From assembly GCA_964400655.1 (NCBI GenBank), contig CAYNVN010000084.1:1-54665 (forward strand): DNA of 54,665 nt, in the 5' to 3' direction. This document shows, piece after piece, positions 19,051 to 27,246 of this stretch. The position numbers and the translations under genes are program-made. The first letter of the stretch is position 1; each line of letters opens with the position of its first letter. This DNA is from B16-G9 sp964400655 (lineage in GTDB: Bacteria > Bacteroidota > Bacteroidia > Bacteroidales > F082). The notes below the pieces were generated by a model, which saw only the letters and a list, made by a program, of their open reading frames with translations, was not told the DNA's origin and ran no database searches.

Positions 19051-19298
19051 AGTTGTTTAAAGTTAGCAGCTTGAAATATAAATATTTTATTGTAGAAGAG
19101 TGTTCAAAAAAGTAAAAGCCGTGTCATTCTGAGCACCAGCCTTGCCGGACAGGCAGGTAGTCGAAGAATGGATCACGCTTCGACTACGCTCAGCGTGACA
19201 ACCCTTGCTTAAGCTGATAATATGACTAATAAATTACTTTTTGAACAGTCGCTTTAAATATTTTACTGTTATGAGCAACAGGTTAACTTTAAACAACT
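19051..19298. repeat. Nested fold-back (MITE-like) element
   Basis: The outer arms, AGTTGTTTAAAGTTA at 19051-19065 and its exact complement at 19284-19298, enclose a second inverted pair, TGTTCAAAAA.AGTAA at 19101-19115 and TTACTTTTTGAACA at 19234-19247. Inside these is a third pair (GTGTCATTCTGAGC / GCTCAGCGTGAC) with a CTTGCCGGACAGGCAGG hairpin. The element lies in the 398-bp space between rex and the HExxH lipoprotein gene and encodes nothing. I see no clear target-site duplication. Confidence 0.75.
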
Positions 19299-19337
19299 AC
19301 ATAACAAACATGTCCAATAGAAAGAAAGGATGTGGAG

Positions 19338-19991
19338 CTATTTTAAAAGCATTTCTTTAATCTCGTCGGGTTCGAGGTATATCTCTTTTTTAAATTCTTT
19401 ATACGACTGTTTTGCTTCCGATTTTTTTAACACATATTCCGACCAGTCGTAAAGTTGCCAGCCCAGGCCCCGGTTAATGGTTATGGAATCAATCTCTTTT
19501 TCAAACTGTTCTTTTTGGGTTTTGTTGCCATATGTCCAGCCTCTTTTAGCAACCCCCGAAAGTCCTTTATTTTTGTAATCGATAATATGACTGAACTCAT
19601 GCCCGAGAAGTCCGATTTTGGCATTAAACGGAACCTGATCAAACATTATAAGACTATCTTTTTTACGCTTGTTGATACGAATAATATATTTTCTGTTTTG
19701 CCGGTTACCGAAAAGAAGTGACCAAACAGCAGGCCGTGTATTCAGGGTGGTTTTTATTTTTTTCGGTTTAAAAACAATTTTTGTACTGTCGAGTTCCGGA
19801 AAACGGGAGAGGGCGGTTAAGGCAGCTAATTCGTAACGTCCGGGAATGATTTTGTTATGGCCGTATATTTTGCGTAATGAATCAATCGTAACCGCCACCC
19901 GCGAACTGTCGATTACTCTTTGGTTAAAGTTTTGGGAACATGTAACAAGGCTTAAAACCGACAAAAAACCAATAATAATATATTTCAACAT
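19338..19991 (-). CDS. HExxH-motif putative metalloprotease lipoprotein
   Basis: I do not recognise a named family. From the ATG at 19991 the protein has 217 residues: a hydrophobic leader ending in SLVTC (Cys18), consistent with a lipoprotein, then a mixed basic domain with the zinc-peptidase motif GHEFSHIID at 130-138 (His131, Glu132, His135). This looks like an extracytoplasmic zinc peptidase, but the third ligand is not obvious. The frame extends to 20033, but a promoter-like TATCTTTG (20018-20011) lies within that extension, favouring the later start. It is transcribed alone, after the fold-back element and before the gld operon terminator. Confidence 0.6.
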   Translation of the reverse strand: MLKYIIIGFLSVLSLVTCSQNFNQRVIDSSRVAVTIDSLRKIYGHNKIIPGRYELAALTALSRFPELDSTKIVFKPKKIKTTLNTRPAVWSLLFGNRQNRKYIIRINKRKKDSLIMFDQVPFNAKIGLLGHEFSHIIDYKNKGLSGVAKRGWTYGNKTQKEQFEKEIDSITINRGLGWQLYDWSEYVLKKSEAKQSYKEFKKEIYLEPDEIKEMLLK

Positions 19992-20010
19992 TGTACGGCA
20001 AATCTTTTTA

Positions 20011-20018
20011 CAAAGATA
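20011..20018 (-). promoter_or_regulatory. -7 promoter element of the HExxH lipoprotein gene
   Basis: TATCTTTG on the minus strand, an exact TAnnTTTG match, lies 19 bases before the ATG at 19991; no good -33 box is seen. Confidence 0.5.
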
Positions 20019-20076
20019 TGGTATTAAACCCAATTTGTTTATGCGCCGACATACGCCAAAGTTTAATTAATCGAAA

Positions 20077-20127
20077 TAAAAAAAGCCACGCCTCTTCCGC
20101 TTAATGCATATATGAAGAGGGCGTGAC
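20077..20127 (-). terminator. Terminator of the gldA-gldF-gldG operon
   Basis: On the minus strand GTCACGCCCTCTTC pairs with GAAGAGGCGTGGC across a 16-base loop and is followed by seven T, 67 bases after the DUF4340 stop. Confidence 0.85.
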
Positions 20128-20194
20128 TAAAATCTGATTTTGCTATTTTAAAAACAACGGGAAAATCGCTTTGCCACGGTTAACGGAAAATACC

Positions 20195-21166
20195 TTACGG
20201 TTTCGCGGCTTCTTTTTTTACAAAATAATCCTTTTCCTTAAACAACCTGTCGAACAGCCTGTGATCTTTATCTTTAATAACATTGCCGTGGTTCTGATTC
20301 GAAACCAGGGCAAAATTTACCGAATCAACAGGATATGCATCTATTTTTATTATGCCGGCACTATTTGTTGTAATGGTTACGCTACCGACAGGAGAAATTC
20401 CCCTGATGGTGTCGTTGTCAAACAGATGGTAACCTGTAAGCCGCGATATGGATTTGATATATTTTGTTGTAACGGCCGAGTCGGCAGCCCCATTGTTTAT
20501 TTTCCAGCCATTATCGGTTTTTATCAGCTGATAAGAAGCGCCCCCGCTGTTAAAATCGACCTTGCTAACGGTTTCCGGATCAACATCAACAAGGGTTTTT
20601 TTCTTAAAGCTGTCGGCTCCGTCGCCATAGCTTATTTTCATGTAACCGTCCACCACATAAACCAAATTATCTCCGTCGGTACGGGCGTAGCCAATCAGCC
20701 TTCCCTGAGTACCCTTTGAGTAAGGGTTGCGTTCATCCTCCTCGGGCACTTCGTAATGAACCTTACCGAGATAGAGTACCGCCAACGATTTATTACCATC
20801 CAGGAAATTTATTTTTAAAGCTTTGTCGCCTACCCCGTATTTGTCAAAATCCTTTTGTGAGTTGGTGGCAACACGAATGGTTTTCAGGGGCGACATTTGC
20901 GTTAGCAGTGCTTTTATTTTGTTCAAATCGGCATCCGCCTGATTATTATCCAACTGTAAATTCCACAGGTTATTATTTTTAGTCAGCTCAAACGGCGCTT
21001 TATCGGGAGCCTCGATTTTTATTTTGGTTACGCCGGCCGTATCGAGATTTATTAACTCATTTTTATAGGAGCTGTTGCTGTGATCGGAAAAAACAGCAAA
21101 GTAGAAAACAACTCCCAACACCAGTAAAACGATTACCAGTGTTTTATTACTCAATTTACTGAACAT
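20195..21166 (-). CDS. DUF4340 domain protein
   Basis: The 323-residue protein has one N-terminal membrane segment (TLVIVLLVLGVVFYFAVF, about 9-26) followed by an extracytoplasmic domain of the DUF4340 type: repeated beta units with I.APDKAPFELTK..N.W.L and a second such unit, SYQLIKTDNGWKI. Its biochemical role is unknown. DUF4340 proteins often follow a GldG-like ABC-transporter auxiliary subunit, and here the start overlaps the gldG stop by 11 bases. It is therefore probably a partner of this membrane complex. Confidence 0.8.
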   Translation of the reverse strand: MFSKLSNKTLVIVLLVLGVVFYFAVFSDHSNSSYKNELINLDTAGVTKIKIEAPDKAPFELTKNNNLWNLQLDNNQADADLNKIKALLTQMSPLKTIRVATNSQKDFDKYGVGDKALKINFLDGNKSLAVLYLGKVHYEVPEEDERNPYSKGTQGRLIGYARTDGDNLVYVVDGYMKISYGDGADSFKKKTLVDVDPETVSKVDFNSGGASYQLIKTDNGWKINNGAADSAVTTKYIKSISRLTGYHLFDNDTIRGISPVGSVTITTNSAGIIKIDAYPVDSVNFALVSNQNHGNVIKDKDHRLFDRLFKEKDYFVKKEAAKP

Positions 21167-22670
21167 AATCTTCCTCCATTCTTTTAATGCGTTGATTTTT
21201 TCTGTATTGCGCTCTGAAAAGACCGTAAATAATGATCAGCAGAACCGGTAACAGGAAGTTGAGCCATTTCAGGAAGAGGGCTTTTCCTTCGCTTATATTA
21301 TCCAGGGGTCTTGATTTAATAAGTTTGGTTCTTAACGAAATAAGGCCGGTATCATCGGCAAGGTAATCAATGCTGTTAACAAACAGGTTTACGTTGTCAT
21401 CATTAAGTTTCCTTGCATTTCTTCCGCTGCCGTTAATGGCCAAATCGCCCGTGGTGATAATAATGATCCTGCTCATCGCATCACCTGCCAGCTTACCGCT
21501 AAAGAGTGCAGCCACCGGAATATGTCCGTCGTTAAAATCGGCAGCACTCCACTGTTTTTGAACCTGTATAAAGATGGGGGCTTTCTCTTTGCCCGATTTC
21601 TCCGAAGTAAATGCCAGAGGTGTAAACCTGATTGACGAATCGCCGGAAAAACCGATGGGACTTGGGAACTGCATCAACACTTCTTCAAGCCCTTTGGTAA
21701 CAGGATGGTCGGCAAAATTGACAATTACCGGCATATAAGGGAACCGCATCTGAGTGGTAAAATTAAACATGCCCTGCCGCTGGCTCACACCGATGGTTCC
21801 GCAGCGTTGATCAACCACAAAATCGGGTTCAACCGTAATTCCTTTTTCGGCCAGCCATGTTTCAAGTCCGGTATTTAATGCCGTACCCTGCAGGGTTTGT
21901 AAATTTGCCTGAACACGGTTAGCGGCGATAATGAGGTTGCCGCCACCGGCAAGATAGCTGTTAAGCCTGTTAAATACAACCGGGCTGATGCTGTCTTTAG
22001 GGGCAACCCAAACCAGCGCTTTGTAATTTTTTAGCCGTGTGGTATCGGTAATGGTAACCGGAACCACCTTGTAAAGAACCTTAAGCGCTTCCATGGCCTG
22101 TGGCATTTGGTCGATTCCGGGTTCGCCGTTGCCGGCAATAAATCCGAGCAGCGGTTTGTTTTTAACCGACAGTTTTTTAATGGCCGAAGTAAGTGCATAC
22201 TCCATGCTTTCTTCCCCGCTGATAAATGGCATTGCTTCCGATTTGGCACCAAGCATCACCTGGGCACCCATGTATATTTTTTGCTGTTTAAGCTGATCTT
22301 TTTCACGTGCATTAAGCAATACCGGACGGATACCGGCCTTTATGGCTTCCTGTTCCGTTTGCGGCTCGTCGTTAGGATTCACGAATTTATAAGCCACTTT
22401 ACCTCCCGACCTTTTATTGTATTCGATTAGCAGGTCTTTAAAATCCTGTTTTACTTTTTGCAGATTAGGAGGCAGATCTTTTGTAAAATAAGCGGTTACC
22501 GTTACGGTTTCGTCCAGCCCTTTCAACACATTTTCGGTTACGCGGCTTAATGAGTATTGATGGTCTTCGGTAAGGTCAATCCTGAAAAACCATTTTTCCG
22601 ATATGATGTTAATCACCACAATGATGATGGTTAGCAACAGTAATGTTCCAAAGTATGATTTTTTCTTCAT
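21156..22670 (-). CDS. gldG: Gliding-associated ABC transporter auxiliary protein GldG
   Basis: GldG is the membrane-anchored extracytoplasmic subunit of the GldA-GldF-GldG ABC complex required for gliding in flavobacteria; its exact substrate is not known. The 504 residues comprise an N-terminal membrane segment (about 5-25), the family pattern FRIDLTEDHQYSLS, a long soluble region with GYIAGNGEPG-like and GGNLIIAANR segments (ABC_transp_aux type), and a C-terminal membrane segment (LLPVLLIIIYGLFRAQYR). It starts 18 bases after gldF and overlaps the DUF4340 gene. Confidence 0.88.
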   Translation of the reverse strand: MKKKSYFGTLLLLTIIIVVINIISEKWFFRIDLTEDHQYSLSRVTENVLKGLDETVTVTAYFTKDLPPNLQKVKQDFKDLLIEYNKRSGGKVAYKFVNPNDEPQTEQEAIKAGIRPVLLNAREKDQLKQQKIYMGAQVMLGAKSEAMPFISGEESMEYALTSAIKKLSVKNKPLLGFIAGNGEPGIDQMPQAMEALKVLYKVVPVTITDTTRLKNYKALVWVAPKDSISPVVFNRLNSYLAGGGNLIIAANRVQANLQTLQGTALNTGLETWLAEKGITVEPDFVVDQRCGTIGVSQRQGMFNFTTQMRFPYMPVIVNFADHPVTKGLEEVLMQFPSPIGFSGDSSIRFTPLAFTSEKSGKEKAPIFIQVQKQWSAADFNDGHIPVAALFSGKLAGDAMSRIIIITTGDLAINGSGRNARKLNDDNVNLFVNSIDYLADDTGLISLRTKLIKSRPLDNISEGKALFLKWLNFLLPVLLIIIYGLFRAQYRKNQRIKRMEEDYVQ

Positions 22671-22688
22671 GGCAGCATAATTACTGTG

Positions 22689-23411
22689 TTAAACTTCTCT
22701 TTTTTTCAACAACATGGTTTCGGCAAACACCAGCCCCATAAATATTACCGACAGGAAATAGATAATATCACGCGAGTCGATTACACCCCGTGTCATCGAT
22801 TCGAAATGGCTGTTTATGCTCAAATAGTCGGTAATTTGCCCTAATATGCCGGTAAAACCGGAACTCAGCATCTGGAAAATAATCTGAAAAAATATGCCGA
22901 TACTCAGTGCCAACAGGTAAGCCACTATTTGGTTGTTGGTAACACTGCTGGTAAAAATACCGATTGCAATGTACATGGCACTGATAAAAATAAGGGCAAG
23001 ATAACCGCTGAATACGGCACCGGTATCGATGTTTCCCAGCGAGCTAACCGTTATGTAATAGGGCAGGGTAAGTATCAATGCGGCTATAATCAGCAATAGT
23101 GCCGATAAAAATTTTGCAATGATAACCTGCCAGTCGGTTACCGGCTTTGTAAGCAGAAGTTCAATGGTTCCCGAGCGATTTTCTTCCGACAAAAGCCGCA
23201 TGGTTAGTGCCGGAATAAAAAAGAAGAGTGTCCAGTAGGCGATATTGAAAAACACGATTAAACTGGCCTGTTTTACAAAAAAGATATCGCTACCGTAAAT
23301 CCAGGTAAAAAACCCGCTGAATCCCAAAAACAGGATCAGCAGTATATAGGCCATTAATGAGTCGAAATAGGCCTGTAGTTCCCGTTTTGTTATAATCCAA
23401 ATCTCTTTCAT
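22689..23411 (-). CDS. gldF: ABC transporter permease GldF
   Basis: GldF is the permease subunit of the Gld ABC complex. The 240 residues contain about six membrane segments and the ABC-2 pattern with PALTMRLLSEENRSGTIELLLTKPVTDWQVIIAK, here split: the charged loop MRLLSEE..GTIELL after segment two is diagnostic. It follows gldA after a 102-base gap and precedes gldG by 18 bases. In organisms without gliding, the same complex persists as a general envelope transporter, so motility cannot be inferred from it alone. Confidence 0.88.
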   Translation of the reverse strand: MKEIWIITKRELQAYFDSLMAYILLILFLGFSGFFTWIYGSDIFFVKQASLIVFFNIAYWTLFFFIPALTMRLLSEENRSGTIELLLTKPVTDWQVIIAKFLSALLLIIAALILTLPYYITVSSLGNIDTGAVFSGYLALIFISAMYIAIGIFTSSVTNNQIVAYLLALSIGIFFQIIFQMLSSGFTGILGQITDYLSINSHFESMTRGVIDSRDIIYFLSVIFMGLVFAETMLLKKREV

Positions 23412-23513
23412 TTTATTGTTTTTTTCTGATGGTTACCGTAATTCATTAAAAATGTAACGGTTAAAAACAATGTAAAAATGTTACATCATTTAAACTTTAC
23501 GGAACGTTAACTT

Positions 23514-24446
23514 TTAATTTTCAAGGGTTAATTCACGGAATATGTCTTCAAGGCGTGTTTCAACAAACGACATTTGTGTCAATGCCCATCCCTTTTCAAC
23601 ACAAAGGTTAAACACTTCTCTGCGTGAACTTTGTCCCGTTTTACTTTTTACCTCGAATGTTTGCGACGACTTATCGAGGAAGTCAACCAATTCGACGGTT
23701 TCAAGCTGTTGAAGCGCACTGAAAACGGTGTCCAAATCGCCGTCTTCGATGGTAACTTTCAATATTTCATTACCCTGAGCCTGTTTGCGTAACTCTTCGG
23801 TGGTTCCGTCGGCAACAATTTTACCTTTGTTGATAATCATAATGCGGTCGCAGGTGGCTTCTACTTCCGCAAGAATATGCGAACTCAGGATTACGGTTTT
23901 TTCTTTACCGATGTCTTTAATCAGCTCGCGTATCTCGACAATCTGGTTGGGGTCGAGTCCGGTGGTGGGTTCATCCAAAATCAGCACTTCGGGGTCGTGT
24001 ATCAACGCCTGGGCCAAACCCACACGCTGTTTGTAACCTTTCGACAGTTCACTGATTTTTTTGTGTTTTTCGCGGGTAATTCCACAGGTAGTAATCACCT
24101 CTTTAACCTTGTCGTTAATTTTTTCTTTGGGAACACCTTCGATGGCAGCACAAAACTGCAAATAATCGATAACCGGCATATCTTCGTAAAGCGGATTGCT
24201 TTCGGGCAGGTAACCGATGTGTTTTTTGGCTTCCTGCGGGTTGTCGGTTACCGAAATGTTTCCGATGCGGATGTCCCCCTGATCGGGTACAAGGAATGAA
24301 GTGATGGCTTTCATGGTGGTGGTTTTCCCGGCTCCGTTCGGACCCAGAAAACCAAGAACCTCGCCTGTTTTTACCTGTAACGAAATGTTGTCTACGGCTT
24401 TTTGCCTGCCGTAGGTCTTCGTCATGTTTTCAACAACAATATCCAT
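23514..24446 (-). CDS. gldA: ABC transporter ATP-binding protein GldA
   Basis: The ATPase that drives the GldF permease. Walker A is GPNGAGKTT at 35-43, the signature motif is LSKGYKQRVGL, Walker B is VLILDEPTTGLDP, and the switch His is in ILSSHIL. The 310-residue length and the extra C-terminal domain (after about residue 220) suit the GldA/NatA-like subfamily. It is the first gene of a four-gene operon ending at the terminator near 20100. A near-match -7 box, TTCCTTTG (24512-24505), lies about 60 bases upstream. Confidence 0.9.
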   Translation of the reverse strand: MDIVVENMTKTYGRQKAVDNISLQVKTGEVLGFLGPNGAGKTTTMKAITSFLVPDQGDIRIGNISVTDNPQEAKKHIGYLPESNPLYEDMPVIDYLQFCAAIEGVPKEKINDKVKEVITTCGITREKHKKISELSKGYKQRVGLAQALIHDPEVLILDEPTTGLDPNQIVEIRELIKDIGKEKTVILSSHILAEVEATCDRIMIINKGKIVADGTTEELRKQAQGNEILKVTIEDGDLDTVFSALQQLETVELVDFLDKSSQTFEVKSKTGQSSRREVFNLCVEKGWALTQMSFVETRLEDIFRELTLEN

Positions 24447-24789
24447 ACAGCAATATTTTTAAAGAATAAAAACAGAACTCGAAACGGGTTCATTTTCTAA
24501 GAGCAGCGCAAAGGAAAAAAATTTTAAAAAATTTGTAAAGTGCCCGGTTGACGTTTTAACAATAATTAACGGCCGGTTTTACTGAGCGTATCTTTGTAGT
24601 TTTTACACATCCGTGATGTTTTTTTCCGGAATAAGCAGGAGGAAGTTATTTTTCCGAATGCAACGGTGGTAAAATAAGATTCTAACGGCGGTTACTAAAA
24701 CATATTACCGTATTAAACGGAGTGCGGCAAAACAAACCATTGTTGAAAATATATGATAGTTTTGTGTTTTTAAAATTAAACCGATAAAG
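24447..24789. other. Divergent promoter region between gldA and the desulfurase-SelD gene
   Basis: This 343-bp AT-rich space has no gene. Two exact TAnnTTTG boxes read rightward: TATCTTTG at 24589-24596 and TAGTTTTG at 24757-24764, the latter 25 bases before the ATG at 24790. Neither has a good TTTG partner at the right distance. I saw no recognisable riboswitch. Confidence 0.5.
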
Positions 24790-27003
24790 ATGAGTAATCG
24801 CGAACCCGTTTATCTTGATTATAATGCCACTACACCGGTAGCCAAAGAGGTTGCCGATGCCATGCGTCCATACCTCGACCATTACTTCGGAAATCCTTCC
24901 AGTGTGCACAGTTACGGGGTAAAAACCAAGCTGGCCGTTGAAAAAGCCCGCAGGCAAATTGCCGGACTAATTGATTGCGATCCGTCGGAGATTGTATTTA
25001 CCAGCGGCGGAACCGAATCGAATAACTATGCCATAAAAGGCATTGCATTTGCTAACAAACATAAAGGAAATCATATTATTACTTCGGCCGTGGAGCATCC
25101 TGCGGTTTTTGAAGTTTGCAGCTACCTCGAAAAAAACGGGTTTGAAATTTCGACCGTTCCCGTGGATGAATTCGGGATTGTTAAAATGGAAGAGTTAAAG
25201 GCTGCCATTCGTCCCGAAACCATTTTGATAACGGTAATGCATGCCAATAACGAAACGGGCAGCATTCAGCCTGTTGCCGAAATTGCCTCACTGGCAAAAC
25301 AACACGGTATTTTTATGCACACCGATGCTGCCCAGTCGCTCGGTAAAATTCCGGTTAATGTTAACGATTTGGGGGTGGACCTTTTAAGCATTGCAGGCCA
25401 TAAACTATATGCACCAAAAGGTATAGGTGCATTGTATATCCGAAAAGGGGTACATCTTGAAAAGCTGATTCATGGTGCCGACCATGAGCAAAACCTGAGG
25501 GCAGGTACCGAAAATGTTTTGGAGATTGTCGGATTGGGAGAAGCCGCCAGTCAGGCAAAAGAACATTTGCACGAAAACATGGAGCACTATCGCAAAACAC
25601 GCAATTATCTGCAAAAACTTTTAACAGGTGCTTTTCCTGAAGCTAAAATTAACGGACATCCCGAAAAACGATTGCCCAACACCTTAAGCATTTCGTTTCC
25701 GAAAGTGGAAGCCAACACGTTAATCGACCGTATGGAAGGGGTTGCCGCATCGGCAGGTGCTGCCTGTCATGCCGAAAGCGTTGATGTGTCAACGGTATTA
25801 AAAGCCATGCTGGTACCGCTCGATTATGCCATGGGTACCATTCGCTTTTCAACCGGCAGAGGCCTGTCAACGGATGATATCAAAACGGCTTCGGAAGAGA
25901 TAATACGAACGGTTAAACAATTGTTACCCAAAGAAAACAATATTGAGATTATCGAAAAACCCGATGCGGAAAAAATAAAACTTACCCATTATACACACGG
26001 TCTCGGTTGTGCCTGTAAAATTCAGCCTCAACATCTCGAAAGTGTATTGCAAAAGCTTACACCGCTTTTTGATAAAAATGTTTTGGTTGGTACCGAAACG
26101 TCCGACGACGCTACGGTTTATCAGCTCGGAAAAGATACGGCCATTGTTCAAACACTCGACTTTTTTACCCCTGTTGTTGATGACCCGTACGATTTTGGTG
26201 CCATAGCGGCTGCCAATGCGTTAAGCGATATTTATGCCATGGGAGCCAGGCCGCTGTTTGCGCTTAATATTGCCGGATTTCCGGAAGATACCCTTCCCAT
26301 GGAGGTTTTGGAACAAATATTAAAAGGGGCACAGGATAAAGCCACCGAAGCCGGTATTCCCGTTCTTGGAGGCCATACCATTGAAGATCCGGAACCAAAA
26401 TACGGAATGGTGGTAACAGGCAGCTTGCATCCCGACAGGATAATTAAAAATACGGGAGCCGTACCCGGCGATGTTTTGGTGCTTACCAAACCTTTGGGAA
26501 CCGGTATCCTTTCAACGGCCATTAAGCGCGGTATGGTGGAAATATCGCTGCAAAAGGAGGTGATAAAACTGATGTCGGAGCTTAACAAAACCGCCGCCGA
26601 AACAATGCTTGATTTTAATGTACATGCCTGTACCGATGTAACCGGTTTCGGACTTATGGGACACCTTAAAGAGATGACGACAGGCTCGGGTTGCAATGTT
26701 ACTGTTGAATACAACAAAGTGCCCTATTTAAGGGAGGTAAAAAATCTGGCGGCAGCTGGGGTTATCCCCGGAGGTACTTACAACAACATGGAATTTGTAA
26801 AAGCGTTTGTAAATTACGGAAACCTGCCCCGAACCGATCATCTGTTGCTTTGCGATGCCCAAACATCGGGCGGTTTACTGGTGGCATTACCCGAAACGGA
26901 GGCGGAAGCCTTTGTTAAGAAACTTCATAGTAACGGTGTTAATGATGCTGTTGTTATCGGTAAGTTTACCAAAACAGGAAACGGAATAATTACCGTTGAA
27001 TAG
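24790..27003 (+). CDS. selD: Cysteine desulfurase-selenophosphate synthetase fusion
   Basis: One 737-residue chain joins two enzymes of selenium activation. Residues 1-385 are a NifS/IscS-like PLP cysteine desulfurase: YLDYNATTP at the start, TSGGTESNN, HTDAAQS, the PLP lysine K205 in AGHKLYAPKG and the sulfur-carrying Cys326 in SAGAACHAE. Residues about 397-737 are SelD: HGLGCACKI with Cys407 and Lys410 at the positions of E. coli C17 and K20, SDDATVYQL, GGHTIEDPEPKYG and TDVTGFGL. Such an enzyme could release selenium from selenocysteine and pass it to SelD to make selenophosphate. No selA, selB or selU is in the window, so the end use of selenium is unknown. Cys407 is a TGT codon, not TGA. 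Confidence 0.93.
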   Translation: MSNREPVYLDYNATTPVAKEVADAMRPYLDHYFGNPSSVHSYGVKTKLAVEKARRQIAGLIDCDPSEIVFTSGGTESNNYAIKGIAFANKHKGNHIITSAVEHPAVFEVCSYLEKNGFEISTVPVDEFGIVKMEELKAAIRPETILITVMHANNETGSIQPVAEIASLAKQHGIFMHTDAAQSLGKIPVNVNDLGVDLLSIAGHKLYAPKGIGALYIRKGVHLEKLIHGADHEQNLRAGTENVLEIVGLGEAASQAKEHLHENMEHYRKTRNYLQKLLTGAFPEAKINGHPEKRLPNTLSISFPKVEANTLIDRMEGVAASAGAACHAESVDVSTVLKAMLVPLDYAMGTIRFSTGRGLSTDDIKTASEEIIRTVKQLLPKENNIEIIEKPDAEKIKLTHYTHGLGCACKIQPQHLESVLQKLTPLFDKNVLVGTETSDDATVYQLGKDTAIVQTLDFFTPVVDDPYDFGAIAAANALSDIYAMGARPLFALNIAGFPEDTLPMEVLEQILKGAQDKATEAGIPVLGGHTIEDPEPKYGMVVTGSLHPDRIIKNTGAVPGDVLVLTKPLGTGILSTAIKRGMVEISLQKEVIKLMSELNKTAAETMLDFNVHACTDVTGFGLMGHLKEMTTGSGCNVTVEYNKVPYLREVKNLAAAGVIPGGTYNNMEFVKAFVNYGNLPRTDHLLLCDAQTSGGLLVALPETEAEAFVKKLHSNGVNDAVVIGKFTKTGNGIITVE

Positions 27004-27151
27004 CAATAAATCCGTTTAATCATTTGTAAATGCTGTTTAAAGCAAATAACAAACAGGTTGTTTTAACCGCAAAACTCCGTAATGAACACGGTTGCAGGAT
27101 TACTTAATTGTTAACCTTTTATAATTTCGGGGTATCCTGCTGATTGTTTCG

Positions 27152-27159
27152 TATCTTTG
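27152..27159 (+). promoter_or_regulatory. -7 promoter element of rnr
   Basis: TATCTTTG matches TAnnTTTG exactly, 87 bases before the RNase R start; the -33 region has only TTTC. Confidence 0.5.
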
Positions 27160-27246
27160 ACGCGCCTAACCCTCCTTATACCGATGATGCACTCCTTAAG
27201 TATTCATCAACAATTAAACAATTAATATTTACAGACTAAAAAGAAC

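Noticed and set aside
25978..26010. Selenocysteine (TGA) codon in SelD
   Set aside because: The catalytic position is a TGT Cys codon and the frame has no internal TGA.
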